DNA of 64,000 bases from Collinsella sp. (GCA_031292915.1 JAUMSH010000034.1:1-64000); one strand, 5' to 3'; counted from the stretch's first letter, positions 25,220 to 33,794 are shown. Program-made: numbers and translations. Notes: generated from the sequence alone by a model not told the origin.

Positions 25220-25440
25220 CAGAAGTCGCTCCCTGTGCGCAATCTACACAGAGATATTCCTCTTTTGGCGATAGTGCCCACGCCACGGCCCTGGACGTAG
25301 ATCCGATTTGCGTGCAGCAGAGGGGATTATGCCAGCTCGTGCGTGCGTTTTCAAGCTCGTCCCACAAATATATATAGGTTTATTGGGCTTTGGGCTCCGT
25401 TTACGGATTGCTCTGTATTTATGCTCGCAATTAAGCTCGA
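25220..25440. other. Non-coding gap between divergent rpmB and pyrR
   Basis: About 220 bases between the rpmB promoter region and the pyrR leader. I see no gene, tRNA or clear repeat, only an AT-rich stretch with alternating TA around 25368-25380. It may hold upstream promoter elements. Confidence 0.5.
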
Positions 25441-25478
25441 GGTTGGCTACACTATCCCTTGACCATTAAAGGGGTACG

Positions 25479-25568
25479 AGATACCCACATGGAATTACAT
25501 AGCTGCCAAAGAGCAGCCCTTCCTGTGGGTGTCTGGTCCGCTTTAAGCGGTCGGGCATCTATTTTTTT
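25479..25568 (+). promoter_or_regulatory. pyr operon attenuator (PyrR-type leader)
   Basis: Two mutually exclusive structures are visible. The antiterminator pairs AGATACCCACA (25479-25489) with TGTGGGTGTCT (25524-25534). The terminator pairs GTCTGG-T-CCGC (25531-25541) with GCGG-TCGGGC (25547-25556) and runs into TTTTTTT (25562-25568); they share GTCT. An inner hairpin GCTGC/GCAGC (25502-25517) displays CCAAAGAG, resembling the PyrR-binding loop. A possible -10 TACACT lies at 25448-25453. UMP-bound PyrR would favour termination, as in Bacillus. Confidence 0.8.
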
Positions 25569-25607
25569 GACTGTGTCAGCAGTCAAGACATGTGAGGAAG
25601 GAGATCG

Positions 25608-26192
25608 ATGGGCACGACTTCCCCCAAGGCGGTCATCATGGACGAGACCGCCGTCAATCGAGCGATGACCCGCATCGCGCACGAGATTCTCGAGCGCAAC
25701 GAGGGCTGTGAAGACCTCGCTCTGGTCGGCATCGTCACGCGCGGCGACCTTCTGGCTAAGAAGCTCGCCGACGAGATCAAGGAGATCGAGGGCGTCGAAG
25801 TTCCGCTCGGCAGCCTCGACATCAGCTTCTACCGCGATGACTATGCGACCAATTTCGCTCCCGCGATCCACGCCACCAACATTCCCTTTAGCGTCGACGG
25901 CAAGCGCGTCGTGCTGGTGGACGACATCCTGTATACGGGCCGTACCATCCGCGCCGCTCTCGACGCCGTCATGGACCTGGGCCGTCCGAGCCGCATTGAG
26001 TTGGCAGTCCTCGTTGACCGCGGCCACCGCGAGCTCCCCATCTCGCCGGACTTTGTCGGCAAGAACGTTCCCTCGTCGCATGAGGAGAACGTGCATCTAT
26101 ATATGAAGGAAGTCGACGGCCACACCGCCGTCGAGATCAACGACGTCGCGCCGGGCTCCCACGTGGGTTCTGCGCCGCTGGGAGGTGAGTAG
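25608..26192 (+). CDS. pyrR: PyrR, pyr operon attenuator protein / uracil phosphoribosyltransferase
   Basis: UMP-responsive RNA-binding regulator of the pyrimidine operon, usually with some uracil phosphoribosyltransferase activity. The 194-aa protein has the PRPP-binding VVLVDDILYTGRTIRAALDA and basic residues expected for RNA contact, plus LVGIVTRGDLLAKKL and AVLVDRGHRELPI. ATG lies 5 nt after GGAAGGAG. It is the first gene after the attenuator it should control; pyrB starts at its 3' end. Confidence 0.96.
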   Translation: MGTTSPKAVIMDETAVNRAMTRIAHEILERNEGCEDLALVGIVTRGDLLAKKLADEIKEIEGVEVPLGSLDISFYRDDYATNFAPAIHATNIPFSVDGKRVVLVDDILYTGRTIRAALDAVMDLGRPSRIELAVLVDRGHRELPISPDFVGKNVPSSHEENVHLYMKEVDGHTAVEINDVAPGSHVGSAPLGGE

Positions 26193-26196
26193 TACC

Positions 26197-27141
26197 GTGG
26201 CGTTCAACCATAAGCACCTGATCGACATTACCGAGTACTCCGAAGAGGACATCAAGCTCATCCTCGAGACCGCCAAGGCGTTCTCCGAGGTCAACGAGCG
26301 TGCGATCAAGAAGGTCCCCACGCTCAAGGGCAAGACCATCGTCAACATGTTCAACGAGCCCTCGACGCGCACCCGCAGCTCCTTCGAGCTTGCCGAGAAG
26401 CGCCTTTCGGCCGATAGCCTTAACTTTGGCGGCTCCTTGACCTCTACGGTCAAGGGCGAGAGCCTCGTCGACACCGTCGAGACCCTCAACGCCTATAAGA
26501 TCGACTGCATCGTCGTGCGCGATAAGCACGCCGGTGCTCCCTACATCGTCACGCAGAACTCGCCCGCGAGCGTCATCTGCGCCGGTGACGGCAAGCACAG
26601 CCACCCCACGCAGGCCCTTCTCGACCTGTACACCATCTGGGAGCATAAGGGTGACTTCCACGGTCTGAAGGTCGCCGTCGTCGGCGATATCTCACACTCC
26701 CGTGTCTGCGGCTCGCTGATTCCCGCCCTTAAGATCATGGGCTGCGAGACCTACGCCGTCGCCCCCGGCACGCTGCTGCCGCCGGCGCCCGAGGTTCTGG
26801 GCTGCGACCACGTGACGAGCGATCTCGATTCTGTCCTGCCCGAGCTGGACGTTGTCTACATGCTGCGCGTGCAGCAGGAGCGCCTCGAGGGTGCCCCGTT
26901 CCCGACCATTCGTGAGTACCACAAGCTCTTCGGTCTGACCAAGGACCGCGAGAAGCTCATGAAGCCCGACGCAATCATCTGCCACCCGGGCCCCATCAAC
27001 CGCGGCGTCGAGTTCGACTCCTATATGGCCGACCACCCGCAACGCTCCGTCATCCTGGAGCAGGTCTACGCCGGTATCTGCGTGCGTATGGCTATCCTGT
27101 ATCTGCTGCTTGGAGGTGCCGATAATGGCCTTGCTTCTTAA
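26197..27141 (+). CDS. pyrB: Aspartate carbamoyltransferase catalytic subunit
   Basis: Condenses carbamoyl phosphate and aspartate, the first committed step of pyrimidine synthesis. The 314-aa chain has the carbamoyl-phosphate site STRTRSSFELAEKRL and HPTQALLDLYTI, the GDISHSRVCGSL segment and a C-terminal CHPGPINRGVE. GTG at 26197 lies 9 nt after GGGAGG; a GTG at 26185 overlapping pyrR would place the start inside that site. No pyrI regulatory gene follows. Its 3' end overlaps pyrC by 17 nt. Confidence 0.95.
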   Translation: MAFNHKHLIDITEYSEEDIKLILETAKAFSEVNERAIKKVPTLKGKTIVNMFNEPSTRTRSSFELAEKRLSADSLNFGGSLTSTVKGESLVDTVETLNAYKIDCIVVRDKHAGAPYIVTQNSPASVICAGDGKHSHPTQALLDLYTIWEHKGDFHGLKVAVVGDISHSRVCGSLIPALKIMGCETYAVAPGTLLPPAPEVLGCDHVTSDLDSVLPELDVVYMLRVQQERLEGAPFPTIREYHKLFGLTKDREKLMKPDAIICHPGPINRGVEFDSYMADHPQRSVILEQVYAGICVRMAILYLLLGGADNGLAS

Positions 27142-28414
27142 GAATGCCCACGTCGTCGACCCGTCCGTCGAGCTTGACGGTGTCGTTGACGTCCTGATTG
27201 ACGGCGACAAGATCGCCGAGGTCGGCGAGAATCTCGCCGTCGAGGGAGCCGAGGTCCGCGACCTTTCCGGCAAGTACCTCGTCCCCGGCCTGGTGGATAT
27301 GCACGTTCACCTTCGCGAGCCCGGCTACGAGGTCAAAGAGGACATCGAGAGCGGTACCCGCGCAGCTGCCAAGGGCGGCTTTACCGGTGTGTGCTCCATG
27401 CCCAACACCGATCCCGTCACCGATAACGGCACCGTCGTGGAGTTCGTCAAGTCCCGCGCTGCCGAGGTTGGTCACTGCCGCGTCTATCCGTCGGGCGCCA
27501 TGACCCGCGGTCTTAAGGGCGAGGCCATGTCCGAGATGGGCGATATGGTCGCCCACGGCGCCGTCGCCTTCACCGACGACGGTCGCGGCGTGCAGGGCGC
27601 GGGTATGCTCCGTCGTTGCATGGACTACGGCAAGATGTTCGGCAAGGTCTTTATGAGCCACTGCCAGGACGAGGACCTGGTCGGCCACGGCCAGATCAAC
27701 GAGGGCAAGGTCTCGACCCGTCTGGCTCTCGAGGGTTGGCCGGCTGCCGGCGAGGAGCTCCAGATCGCCCGCGACATCGAGATCGCCAAGCTGACTGGTG
27801 CCAAGCTGCACATCCAGCACATCTCCACCGCCCATGGCCTGGAGATCGTGCGTGCCGGTAAGGCCGCTGGCGTTCAGGTTACCTGCGAGGCCACCCCGCA
27901 TCACATGTTCCTGACCGAGAACGACCTGGACGAGACCTACAACACCTCGCTTAAGGTCAATCCGCCGCTGCGTACCGAGGAGGATGCCGAGGCCATCCGT
28001 CAGGGCGTCATCGACGGCACCGTCGATGTTATCGTCACCGATCACGCTCCTCACACCCCGTGGGAGAAGGCCCGTGAGTTCGAGCTTGCGCCCTTTGGTA
28101 TGATCGGCCTCGAGACCTCGCTGTCGCTCGTACTCACCGAGCTGGTCAACACGGGCAAGATGAGCATGGGCCGCATGGTCGAGCTCATGGCCATCAAGCC
28201 GCGTGAGATCCTGGGTCTCGACCAGGTTCAGGTCAAGGCGGGCTCCGTTGCCGACCTGACCGTGTTCGACCCCTCCGCAACCTGGACGGTTGGCGAGGAC
28301 GGTTACGAGTCGCGCGCCGAGAACTCCGGTTTTGCCGGCCGCACGCTCACCGGCCGTGCCACCGATGTGTTCGTCGGCGGTAAGCAGACGCTTGCCGACG
28401 GCTGCATCTGCTAG
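27125..28414 (+). CDS. pyrC: Dihydroorotase
   Basis: Zn-dependent cyclisation of carbamoyl aspartate to dihydroorotate. The 429-aa class I type enzyme has the metal-binding DMHVHLREPGYE, TDDGRGVQG, HCQDEDL, HIQHISTA and VTDHAPHTPWEK. ATG at 27125 follows GGAGG by 8 nt; a TTG at 27110 precedes that site. Overlap with pyrB shows tight operon structure. Confidence 0.96.
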   Translation: MALLLKNAHVVDPSVELDGVVDVLIDGDKIAEVGENLAVEGAEVRDLSGKYLVPGLVDMHVHLREPGYEVKEDIESGTRAAAKGGFTGVCSMPNTDPVTDNGTVVEFVKSRAAEVGHCRVYPSGAMTRGLKGEAMSEMGDMVAHGAVAFTDDGRGVQGAGMLRRCMDYGKMFGKVFMSHCQDEDLVGHGQINEGKVSTRLALEGWPAAGEELQIARDIEIAKLTGAKLHIQHISTAHGLEIVRAGKAAGVQVTCEATPHHMFLTENDLDETYNTSLKVNPPLRTEEDAEAIRQGVIDGTVDVIVTDHAPHTPWEKAREFELAPFGMIGLETSLSLVLTELVNTGKMSMGRMVELMAIKPREILGLDQVQVKAGSVADLTVFDPSATWTVGEDGYESRAENSGFAGRTLTGRATDVFVGGKQTLADGCIC

Positions 28415-28434
28415 CATAGCCTTATCGCTTTTGT

Positions 28435-28464
28435 GCGCGGCGCCCTTGCGGTGCCGCGCTTTCT
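28435..28464 (+). other. Hairpin in the pyrC-pyrK spacer
   Basis: GCGCGGC (28435-28441) pairs with GCCGCGC (28453-28459), followed by TTTCTATT. The weak T-run makes it at best a partial terminator, possibly lowering expression of pyrK-pyrD-pyrF relative to pyrC. Confidence 0.5.
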
Positions 28465-28506
28465 ATTAGTTTGGACCATGCAACCGCATGGGGGATTGGA
28501 GCGTCT

Positions 28507-29298
28507 ATGCCCACACCTTCCACTGCACGCATGCACGACTTCGAGGTCGTCTCGAACCGGGAGATTGCCGACGGCATCTTCTCGCTCGTCATCTCGGCCC
28601 CCAAGCTTGCAAGTGCGCTCAAGCCCGGTCAGTTTGTGAACATCGCCGTACCCGGCGATGCGTCCTCGCTGCTTCGCGTGCCCCTGAGCTACTACCGCGC
28701 CGACGCCGAGGCCGGCACCGTCGAGCTGTGGTACGCCGTCGTGGGCGACGATACCCGTCGTTTGTCCCAGATGGGCCCTGGCTCCACCTCTAACCTGCTG
28801 GGCCCCGGTGGCCGTGGCTGGATGGTACCCGAGGGCACCAGGAAGGCCCTGCTCGTCGCCGGTGGCATCGGTGTTCCGCCCGTGCTGTGCCTTGCCGACA
28901 AGCTTGCCGAGCAGGGTGTGGCCGTCGACGTGTGCCTGGGCTTTGGCACCGCGTCCAAGGCCGTGGGCGTCGATGAGTTCCGCGCGCTGTGCGATACGGT
29001 TAACGTGTGCACCGATGATGGCACGCTGGGCACGCACGGTTTTTGCACCGACCCGGCAGCCGAGCTGCTCGGCGAGGGCGGCTACGACTACGTCGCTAGC
29101 TGCGGCCCCGCCGTCATGATGAAGAAAGTCTCCGCCGCTGCCGCCGAGGCCGGTGCGTACTGCGAGGTGTCGCTCGAGCGCATGATGAGCTGTGGCTTTG
29201 GCGCCTGCAACACCTGCAATGTCGAGACGGTTGACGGTATGAAGGGCGCCTGCATGTGCGGCCCCGTGTTCGATGCTTCCAAGGTGGTGGTCTTCTAG
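28507..29298 (+). CDS. pyrK: Dihydroorotate dehydrogenase electron-transfer subunit
   Basis: FAD- and [2Fe-2S]-containing partner that lets class 1B PyrD use NAD+. The 263-aa protein has a ferredoxin-reductase FAD-domain start (PGQFVNIAVPG, RVPLSYYRAD), an NAD-binding LLVAGGIGVPPVL, and the C-terminal cluster motif SCGFGACNTC...GACMCGPVF with four Cys. ATG at 28507 is chosen; an upstream in-frame TTG at 28471 adds 12 unsupported residues. It is followed by pyrD with an overlapping start. Confidence 0.93.
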   Translation: MPTPSTARMHDFEVVSNREIADGIFSLVISAPKLASALKPGQFVNIAVPGDASSLLRVPLSYYRADAEAGTVELWYAVVGDDTRRLSQMGPGSTSNLLGPGGRGWMVPEGTRKALLVAGGIGVPPVLCLADKLAEQGVAVDVCLGFGTASKAVGVDEFRALCDTVNVCTDDGTLGTHGFCTDPAAELLGEGGYDYVASCGPAVMMKKVSAAAAEAGAYCEVSLERMMSCGFGACNTCNVETVDGMKGACMCGPVFDASKVVVF

Positions 29299-30221
29299 TG
29301 GGTACCGTGAACATGGCCGTCGATTTCGGCGGCGTCAAGATGCAGAACCCCATCAACACCGCAGCCGGTACTTTTGGTTACGGTTGGCAGTTCCAGAACT
29401 TCTTTGATGTTTCCCAGCTGGGCGCCATCACCACCAAGGGTTGCGCTGCCGAGCCCTGGCCCGGCAACCCCGCGCCCCGCATGGCCGAGATCCCCGGCGG
29501 TATGATCAACTCCGTGGGCCTTCAGAACCCCGGCGTGGCCGCCTTTGCCCGCGAGTCCGGTCCGTGGCTCGAACAGCTGTCCAAGGACGGCTGCCAGGTC
29601 ATCTGTCAGGTTGCCGGCCACTCCGTTGACGAGTTTGTCCGCGCGCTCGAGATGTATGTCGAGCTGTGCCCCTGGGCTGCCGGCTACGAGATCAACGTGA
29701 GCTGCCCTAATATCGCCGCCGGCGGTGCCGCCATGGGCTCTACGCCCGAGGGCGCCTCATCCGTTATGGCTGCCTGCCGCAAGGTGACCGATAAGCCGCT
29801 GTTCGTGAAGATGGCGCCGGTCAACGTCGCCGAGATTGCCAAGGCCCTCGAGGCTGCCGGCGCCGACGGCCTTTCGGTCATCAACTCCATTCAGGGCATG
29901 GCCATCGACGTCCATACCCGCAAGTCCCGCGTGGCCAAGCCCAAGGGCGGCCTTTCGGGCCCGCTGTGCCACCACATCGCCGTGCGCATGGTCTGGGAGG
30001 TTGCCCAGGCCGTCGATATCCCCATCAACGGCGTCGGCGGTGTCATGACCGGCGAGGATGCGGCCGAGTTTATCCTGGCCGGCGCCACCTGCGTGTCGGT
30101 CGGCATGGCCAACTTCGTCGATCCGTGCGCTTCGCTCAAGATCGCGCACGAGCTCGAGGCCTGGGCTGAGTCCCAAGGCGTGAAGGACATCAACGAACTG
30201 GTAGGTGCTTTCGAATGCTAG
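29298..30221 (+). CDS. pyrD: Dihydroorotate dehydrogenase, class 1B catalytic subunit
   Basis: FMN enzyme oxidising dihydroorotate to orotate, paired with PyrK in anaerobes. The 307-aa chain has NPINTAAGTFGYG, NSVGLQNPG, INVSCPNIAAG with the class 1B catalytic Cys, FVKMAPVNVAEIA, and the GVGGVMTGEDAAEFILAGA phosphate/FMN site. GTG at 29298 overlaps the pyrK stop (TAGTG); the ATG at 29313 is an alternative. pyrF overlaps its end. Confidence 0.95.
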   Translation: MGTVNMAVDFGGVKMQNPINTAAGTFGYGWQFQNFFDVSQLGAITTKGCAAEPWPGNPAPRMAEIPGGMINSVGLQNPGVAAFARESGPWLEQLSKDGCQVICQVAGHSVDEFVRALEMYVELCPWAAGYEINVSCPNIAAGGAAMGSTPEGASSVMAACRKVTDKPLFVKMAPVNVAEIAKALEAAGADGLSVINSIQGMAIDVHTRKSRVAKPKGGLSGPLCHHIAVRMVWEVAQAVDIPINGVGGVMTGEDAAEFILAGATCVSVGMANFVDPCASLKIAHELEAWAESQGVKDINELVGAFEC

Positions 30222-30931
30222 AGACCGATGCCCGCGACCGCGTAATCGTCGCTCTCGACTGCGACCGCGAGCGTGCGCTTGAGCTCGCCCACGAGCTTTC
30301 GGGCCATGCCGCCTGGCTTAAGGTTGGTATGACGCTCTATTACGCTGAGGGCCCCGAGATCGTCAAGACCTTTAAGGACCTGGGCTTTAAGGTCTTCCTT
30401 GACCTTAAGTTCCATGATATTCCGCATCAGGTTCGCGGTGCCGCCCGTTCGGCCTCGCTTGCCGGTGCCGACCTGCTCTCGGTTCACGGCTTGGGTTCGG
30501 GCGCCATGCTCGCTGCCTGCCGCGAGGGTGCCGAGGAGGCGCGCGAGGACCGCGCCAAGCTCGTCGCCATCACCGTGCTCACGAGCATGAATCAGGATGC
30601 CTTGAGCGAGATCGGCGTCGAGTCGCCCGTGGCCGAGGAGGCCGCCCGCCTGGCAAAGCTCGCTCAGGCCAACGGCATCGATGGCATCGTGTGCTCGCCG
30701 ATGGAGGCTCACGACATGCGTGAACTGCTGGGTCCCGATGCTCTGATCGTGACTCCGGGTGTGCGTCCGGTGGGTGCCGCCCTTGGTGACCAGTCCCGCG
30801 TGGCGACGCCTTCCCAGGCTATCGAGCGTGGCGCAAGCCACATTGTGGTGGGCCGTCCCATCACCGGTGCCGACGATCCGGTTGCCGCCTTTGACGCCAT
30901 CGTCGCTGAGCTGGTCGAAAACGTCGCGTAA
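30215..30931 (+). CDS. pyrF: Orotidine 5'-phosphate decarboxylase
   Basis: Decarboxylates OMP to UMP, completing the pathway. The 238-aa chain has the catalytic LDLKFHDIPHQV (D-K-x-x-D arrangement), VIVALDCDRERAL at the start, and the VTPGVRP and VVGRPIT phosphate-binding ends. ATG overlaps the pyrD stop by 7 nt. Last pyr gene here; pyrE and carAB are not in the window. Confidence 0.96.
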   Translation: MLETDARDRVIVALDCDRERALELAHELSGHAAWLKVGMTLYYAEGPEIVKTFKDLGFKVFLDLKFHDIPHQVRGAARSASLAGADLLSVHGLGSGAMLAACREGAEEAREDRAKLVAITVLTSMNQDALSEIGVESPVAEEAARLAKLAQANGIDGIVCSPMEAHDMRELLGPDALIVTPGVRPVGAALGDQSRVATPSQAIERGASHIVVGRPITGADDPVAAFDAIVAELVENVA

Positions 30932-30976
30932 AAGATTCCCCTAAGTCACCACTTTTGGGTTTCATTAGCACAAAAT

Positions 30977-31034
30977 AGCCCCTGTGCCTGCGTAAACTTT
31001 CCCATCCTTTGTGTGGAATCGCAGGTCAGGGGCT
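30977..31034. other. Long hairpin after pyrF
   Basis: AGCCCCTG-TG-CCTGCG (30977-30992) pairs with CGCAGG-T-CAGGGGCT (31020-31034): 14 bp with a small internal loop, and a 27-nt apical loop. There is no T-run on the plus strand; on the minus strand TATTTTG follows. It could mark the end of the pyr transcript, but it does not look like a standard terminator. Confidence 0.6.
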
Positions 31035-31097
31035 TAACTTTGGGCGCAGTATATTGCACTTTTTGCGGGTATCGTCTAACCTATGGAGCCGCGATTG

Positions 31098-31129
31098 GGC
31101 ATTTTGTACGTTCTACGTGCTAAAATGCC
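31098..31129 (+). promoter_or_regulatory. Palindrome over the mihF promoter
   Basis: GGCATTTT (31098-31105) and AAAATGCC (31122-31129) are perfect inverted 8-mers. The right arm contains an extended -10 (TGC + TAAAAT, 31121-31126). Inner TACGT...ACGTG adds partial symmetry. Position suggests an operator for mihF-gmk-rpoZ-thiI, possibly autoregulation by the DNA-binding product. Confidence 0.5.
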
Positions 31130-31170
31130 AATTATTGAATCAGATATAACCCAACTATTTGGAGGTACGA

Positions 31171-31479
31171 ATGGCACTCCCTCAGCTTACCGATGAGCAG
31201 CGCAAGCAGGCTCTTGAGAAGGCTGCTGCCGCACGTCACGCTCGCGCTGAGCTTCGCGAGCAGATCAAGAAGGGCGAGAAGTCCCTCGAGTCCGTGCTCA
31301 ACTCCGATGATCCCATCGCTTCCCGCATGAAGGTTTCCACTCTCATCGAGTCTCTCCCTGGTTATGGCAAGGCCAAGGCCGCCAAGATCATGGAGGAGCT
31401 CGGTATCTCCGCTACCCGTCGCGTCCAGGGCCTCGGCGTCCGTCAGCGCGAGCAGCTCCTCGAGCAGCTGACCAAATAA
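31171..31479 (+). CDS. mihF: Integration host factor, actinobacterial type (mIHF)
   Basis: Nucleoid-associated DNA-binding protein with a helix-two-turns-helix core, found in actinobacteria and unrelated to HU/IHF alpha-beta. The 102-aa product starts MALPQLTDEQRKQALEKAAA and ends with GISATRRVQGLGVRQREQLL; LIESLPGYGKAKAAKIMEEL is the DNA-binding core. ATG lies 5 nt after GGAGG. It heads mihF-gmk-rpoZ-thiI, an arrangement (mihF-gmk-rpoZ) conserved in actinobacteria. Confidence 0.95.
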   Translation: MALPQLTDEQRKQALEKAAAARHARAELREQIKKGEKSLESVLNSDDPIASRMKVSTLIESLPGYGKAKAAKIMEELGISATRRVQGLGVRQREQLLEQLTK

Positions 31480-32049
31480 GTGAGCGCTCAGGATTCCAAG
31501 CTCTTTGTGATTTCTGGACCGTCAGGCGCAGGGAAGGGTACGCTCGTCACTCGTGTGCGCGAGCGCCGCTCGAACCTGGGCCTGACGGTTTCGGCTACCA
31601 CGCGAGCACCACGCAAAGGTGAGGTCGACGGCGTCAACTACTTTTTTCTGACGCGCGAGGAGTTCGACCGCCGCGTGGCAAACGGCGAGTTTGTTGAGTG
31701 GGCCGAGGTCCACGGTAACTGCTACGGCACGTTGGTGAGCGAGGTCACATCCAAGCTCGCCTCGGGCGCTTCTCTGATTTTGGAGATCGATGTCCAGGGC
31801 GCCCTGCAGGTGAAGGAGCGTTTCCCCGAGGCCGTGCTGATCTTTATCAAGCCGCCTTCGCTTGAGGTGCTCCGCGAGCGTCTAGTCGGTCGCGGTACCG
31901 AGACGCCCGAGACGATTGAGCTGCGTATGGCAAACGCCGCCGATGAGCTTGCCCTTGCCGACCGCTACGACGACGTCGTGGTAAATGACGATCTCGACCG
32001 CGCGACCGATGAGCTCGTTCGCGTTCTCGATATGCATGAAAGGATCTGA
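31480..32049 (+). CDS. gmk: Guanylate kinase
   Basis: Phosphorylates GMP to GDP. The 189-aa chain has the P-loop VISGPSGAGKGTLV, SATTRAPRKGEVDGVNYFF for GMP binding and the lid region with RLVGRGTETPE. The GTG start immediately follows the mihF stop with no clear ribosome-binding site, so translation probably depends on coupling. Confidence 0.96.
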   Translation: MSAQDSKLFVISGPSGAGKGTLVTRVRERRSNLGLTVSATTRAPRKGEVDGVNYFFLTREEFDRRVANGEFVEWAEVHGNCYGTLVSEVTSKLASGASLILEIDVQGALQVKERFPEAVLIFIKPPSLEVLRERLVGRGTETPETIELRMANAADELALADRYDDVVVNDDLDRATDELVRVLDMHERI

Positions 32050-32054
32050 GGTCC

Positions 32055-32336
32055 GTGTCCGTTGTAAAGCCTTGCATTGACGATCTTCTGGAGAAGACCG
32101 ATCACAACCGCTTCCTGCTCGCTTCGCTTGCCTCCAAGCGCGCCTGCGACATCAATAGCATGCTGCGTGGCCAGCACAACCGCGTGCTTGCCGTCCAGGA
32201 TGTCGATGACATCACCATCGGGCTTTCCGGTGCCGACACCATCTCGATGGCTATGGACGAGATTGTCGACGGCGACATCTCTTACGACGAGGCCCGTTAC
32301 GAGAAGGCGCTCGGCCACAAGGTTGCTGAAGCCTAA
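32055..32336 (+). CDS. rpoZ: DNA-directed RNA polymerase omega subunit
   Basis: Small RNA polymerase assembly subunit. The 93-aa product has the family core NRFLLASLASKRACDINS followed by an acidic linker and a C-terminal helix. The GTG start follows AAAGGATCTGAGG. Five nt from gmk; its stop is followed at once by thiI. The gmk-rpoZ pair is widely conserved. Confidence 0.93.
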   Translation: MSVVKPCIDDLLEKTDHNRFLLASLASKRACDINSMLRGQHNRVLAVQDVDDITIGLSGADTISMAMDEIVDGDISYDEARYEKALGHKVAEA

Positions 32337-33581
32337 ATGGCGGCTCGCGTCTGCCTGGTCCACTATCACGAGGTTGGACTGAAGGGTAAGAACCGCGCAC
32401 ATTTTGAGCATATCCTCATGGATAACATCAAGGCGGCCTTGGCCGCCTTTTCCGTGAATGCCGTGTCTCGAATTTCCGGTTATATCCTCGTGACCTTTAA
32501 CGAGCATCAGGCCGACGAGGCGGCGCGTGTCATTCGCACCGTTCCCGGCGTTGCTCGCGTGTCTTTGGCGTATCACACCAATCGCGACCCTCAGGAGTAC
32601 TGTGCCGCCGCCGTGAAGGCGCTGCGCGAGTTTGGTTCCTTCGATTCGTTTAAGGTGCACGCCAAGCGCTCCAATACCGACTATGAGCTCACCTCGATTG
32701 ACATCAACCGTCAGGTGGGCGAGGTGTTGTGTGAGGCCTTCCCCGATAAAAAGGTTCAAATGCACGACCCCGATGCGATGGTGCACGTACTGGTGGTCCA
32801 GGGTAGCGTTTATGTGTACGCGCGCTCCGAGCGCGGCGTGGGCGGTCTGCCGGTGGGATCTGCCGGCAAGGTTGTGACGCTGCTGTCGTCGGGCATCGAT
32901 TCTCCGGTAGCGACCTGGATGCTCGCGCGTCGCGGCGCGGTGTGCGTGCCGGTACATTTCTCCGGTCGTCCGCAGACGCCCGACACGAGCGAGTATTTGG
33001 TGCAGGACATCATCCGTGCGCTTGAGCCGGGTGTCCAGATCGGCCGCCTGTACGTGGTGCCGTTTGGCGACTGCCAGCGTGAGATTTCGGTCACCTGTCC
33101 CAGCAACCTGCGCGTGATCATGTATCGCCGCATTATGTATTCGGTTGCCGAGCGCATTGCACACATCGAGGGCGCCAAGGCCATCGTGACGGGCGAATCG
33201 CTTGGACAGGTTGCCTCCCAAACGCTTGAGAATATCATGGCCGTTAACGAGGCCGTGAAGATCCCCGTGTTCCGCCCTCTCATCGGTTCTGACAAGCAGG
33301 AGATCATCGCGCGCGCCGAGGAGATCGGTACGTTTGATATCTCGACTGAGGCCGCTCCCGACTGCTGCACGCTGTTTATGCCGCGCCGTCCCGAGACGCA
33401 CGCTAAACTCGATGCCGTGCATGAGGCCTGGGAGTTGTTCGATCACGAGGAGATGATTGAGCGCCTGCTCAAGCTGACCGAGTACATCGATTTTGAGAGC
33501 AACACGTATAAGGCCCCTAAGACCTTAAAACGCAAACATTCGGAGCTTTCTCCGCGTGAGATTTACCAAGATCACGAGTAA
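32337..33581 (+). CDS. thiI: tRNA 4-thiouridine synthetase ThiI (no rhodanese domain)
   Basis: Adenylates and thiolates U8 of tRNA; in some bacteria also supplies sulfur for thiamine. The 414-aa protein has a ferredoxin-like/THUMP N-terminal half and a PP-loop ATPase SSGIDSPVATWMLARRG, then a C-terminal AANH domain with TGESLGQVASQTLENI. The C-terminal rhodanese domain of the E. coli protein is missing, as in Bacillus-type ThiI that rely on a separate cysteine desulfurase. ATG directly follows the rpoZ stop. A terminator ends the unit. Confidence 0.94.
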   Translation: MAARVCLVHYHEVGLKGKNRAHFEHILMDNIKAALAAFSVNAVSRISGYILVTFNEHQADEAARVIRTVPGVARVSLAYHTNRDPQEYCAAAVKALREFGSFDSFKVHAKRSNTDYELTSIDINRQVGEVLCEAFPDKKVQMHDPDAMVHVLVVQGSVYVYARSERGVGGLPVGSAGKVVTLLSSGIDSPVATWMLARRGAVCVPVHFSGRPQTPDTSEYLVQDIIRALEPGVQIGRLYVVPFGDCQREISVTCPSNLRVIMYRRIMYSVAERIAHIEGAKAIVTGESLGQVASQTLENIMAVNEAVKIPVFRPLIGSDKQEIIARAEEIGTFDISTEAAPDCCTLFMPRRPETHAKLDAVHEAWELFDHEEMIERLLKLTEYIDFESNTYKAPKTLKRKHSELSPREIYQDHE

Positions 33582-33591
33582 ATTTGTGCAT

Positions 33592-33624
33592 AGACCGACG
33601 ATGCGCTTGCATCGTCGGTCTTTT
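33592..33624 (+). terminator. Intrinsic terminator after thiI
   Basis: A perfect 13-bp stem, AGACCGACGATGC / GCATCGTCGGTCT, with a GCTT loop and TTTT. Confidence 0.95.
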
Positions 33625-33699
33625 GCTATCTGGGCATTTTGCGGCTAAGTGTTCATTTGCTGACGTGTGCCTGAATAAATGGACAGATTTGTGCAAGGT

Positions 33700-33719
33700 T
33701 TTGGTCAGCTTTTGGTTTG
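33700..33719 (+). promoter_or_regulatory. Two-repeat TTTGGT element upstream of comEA-comEC
   Basis: A 20-mer identical to 4300-4319: TTTGGT units at 33700 and 33711 (11-bp period). It ends about 76 bp before the comEA start, nearly the same distance as at yraN. No good sigma70 -35/-10 pair follows, which fits an activator-dependent promoter. Confidence 0.65.
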
Positions 33720-33794
33720 ACCGCTAAAACCGGTTTTGGGGCGTGGCTGTTGCGGGACTCCTTTCCTGACACGATGGTGTTGGGAGGTTTTGCT

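Noticed and set aside
25220..25440. tRNA or small ORF in the rpmB-pyrR gap
   Set aside because: I found no cloverleaf, no TTCGA-type T-loop in context and no open frame with a ribosome-binding site.
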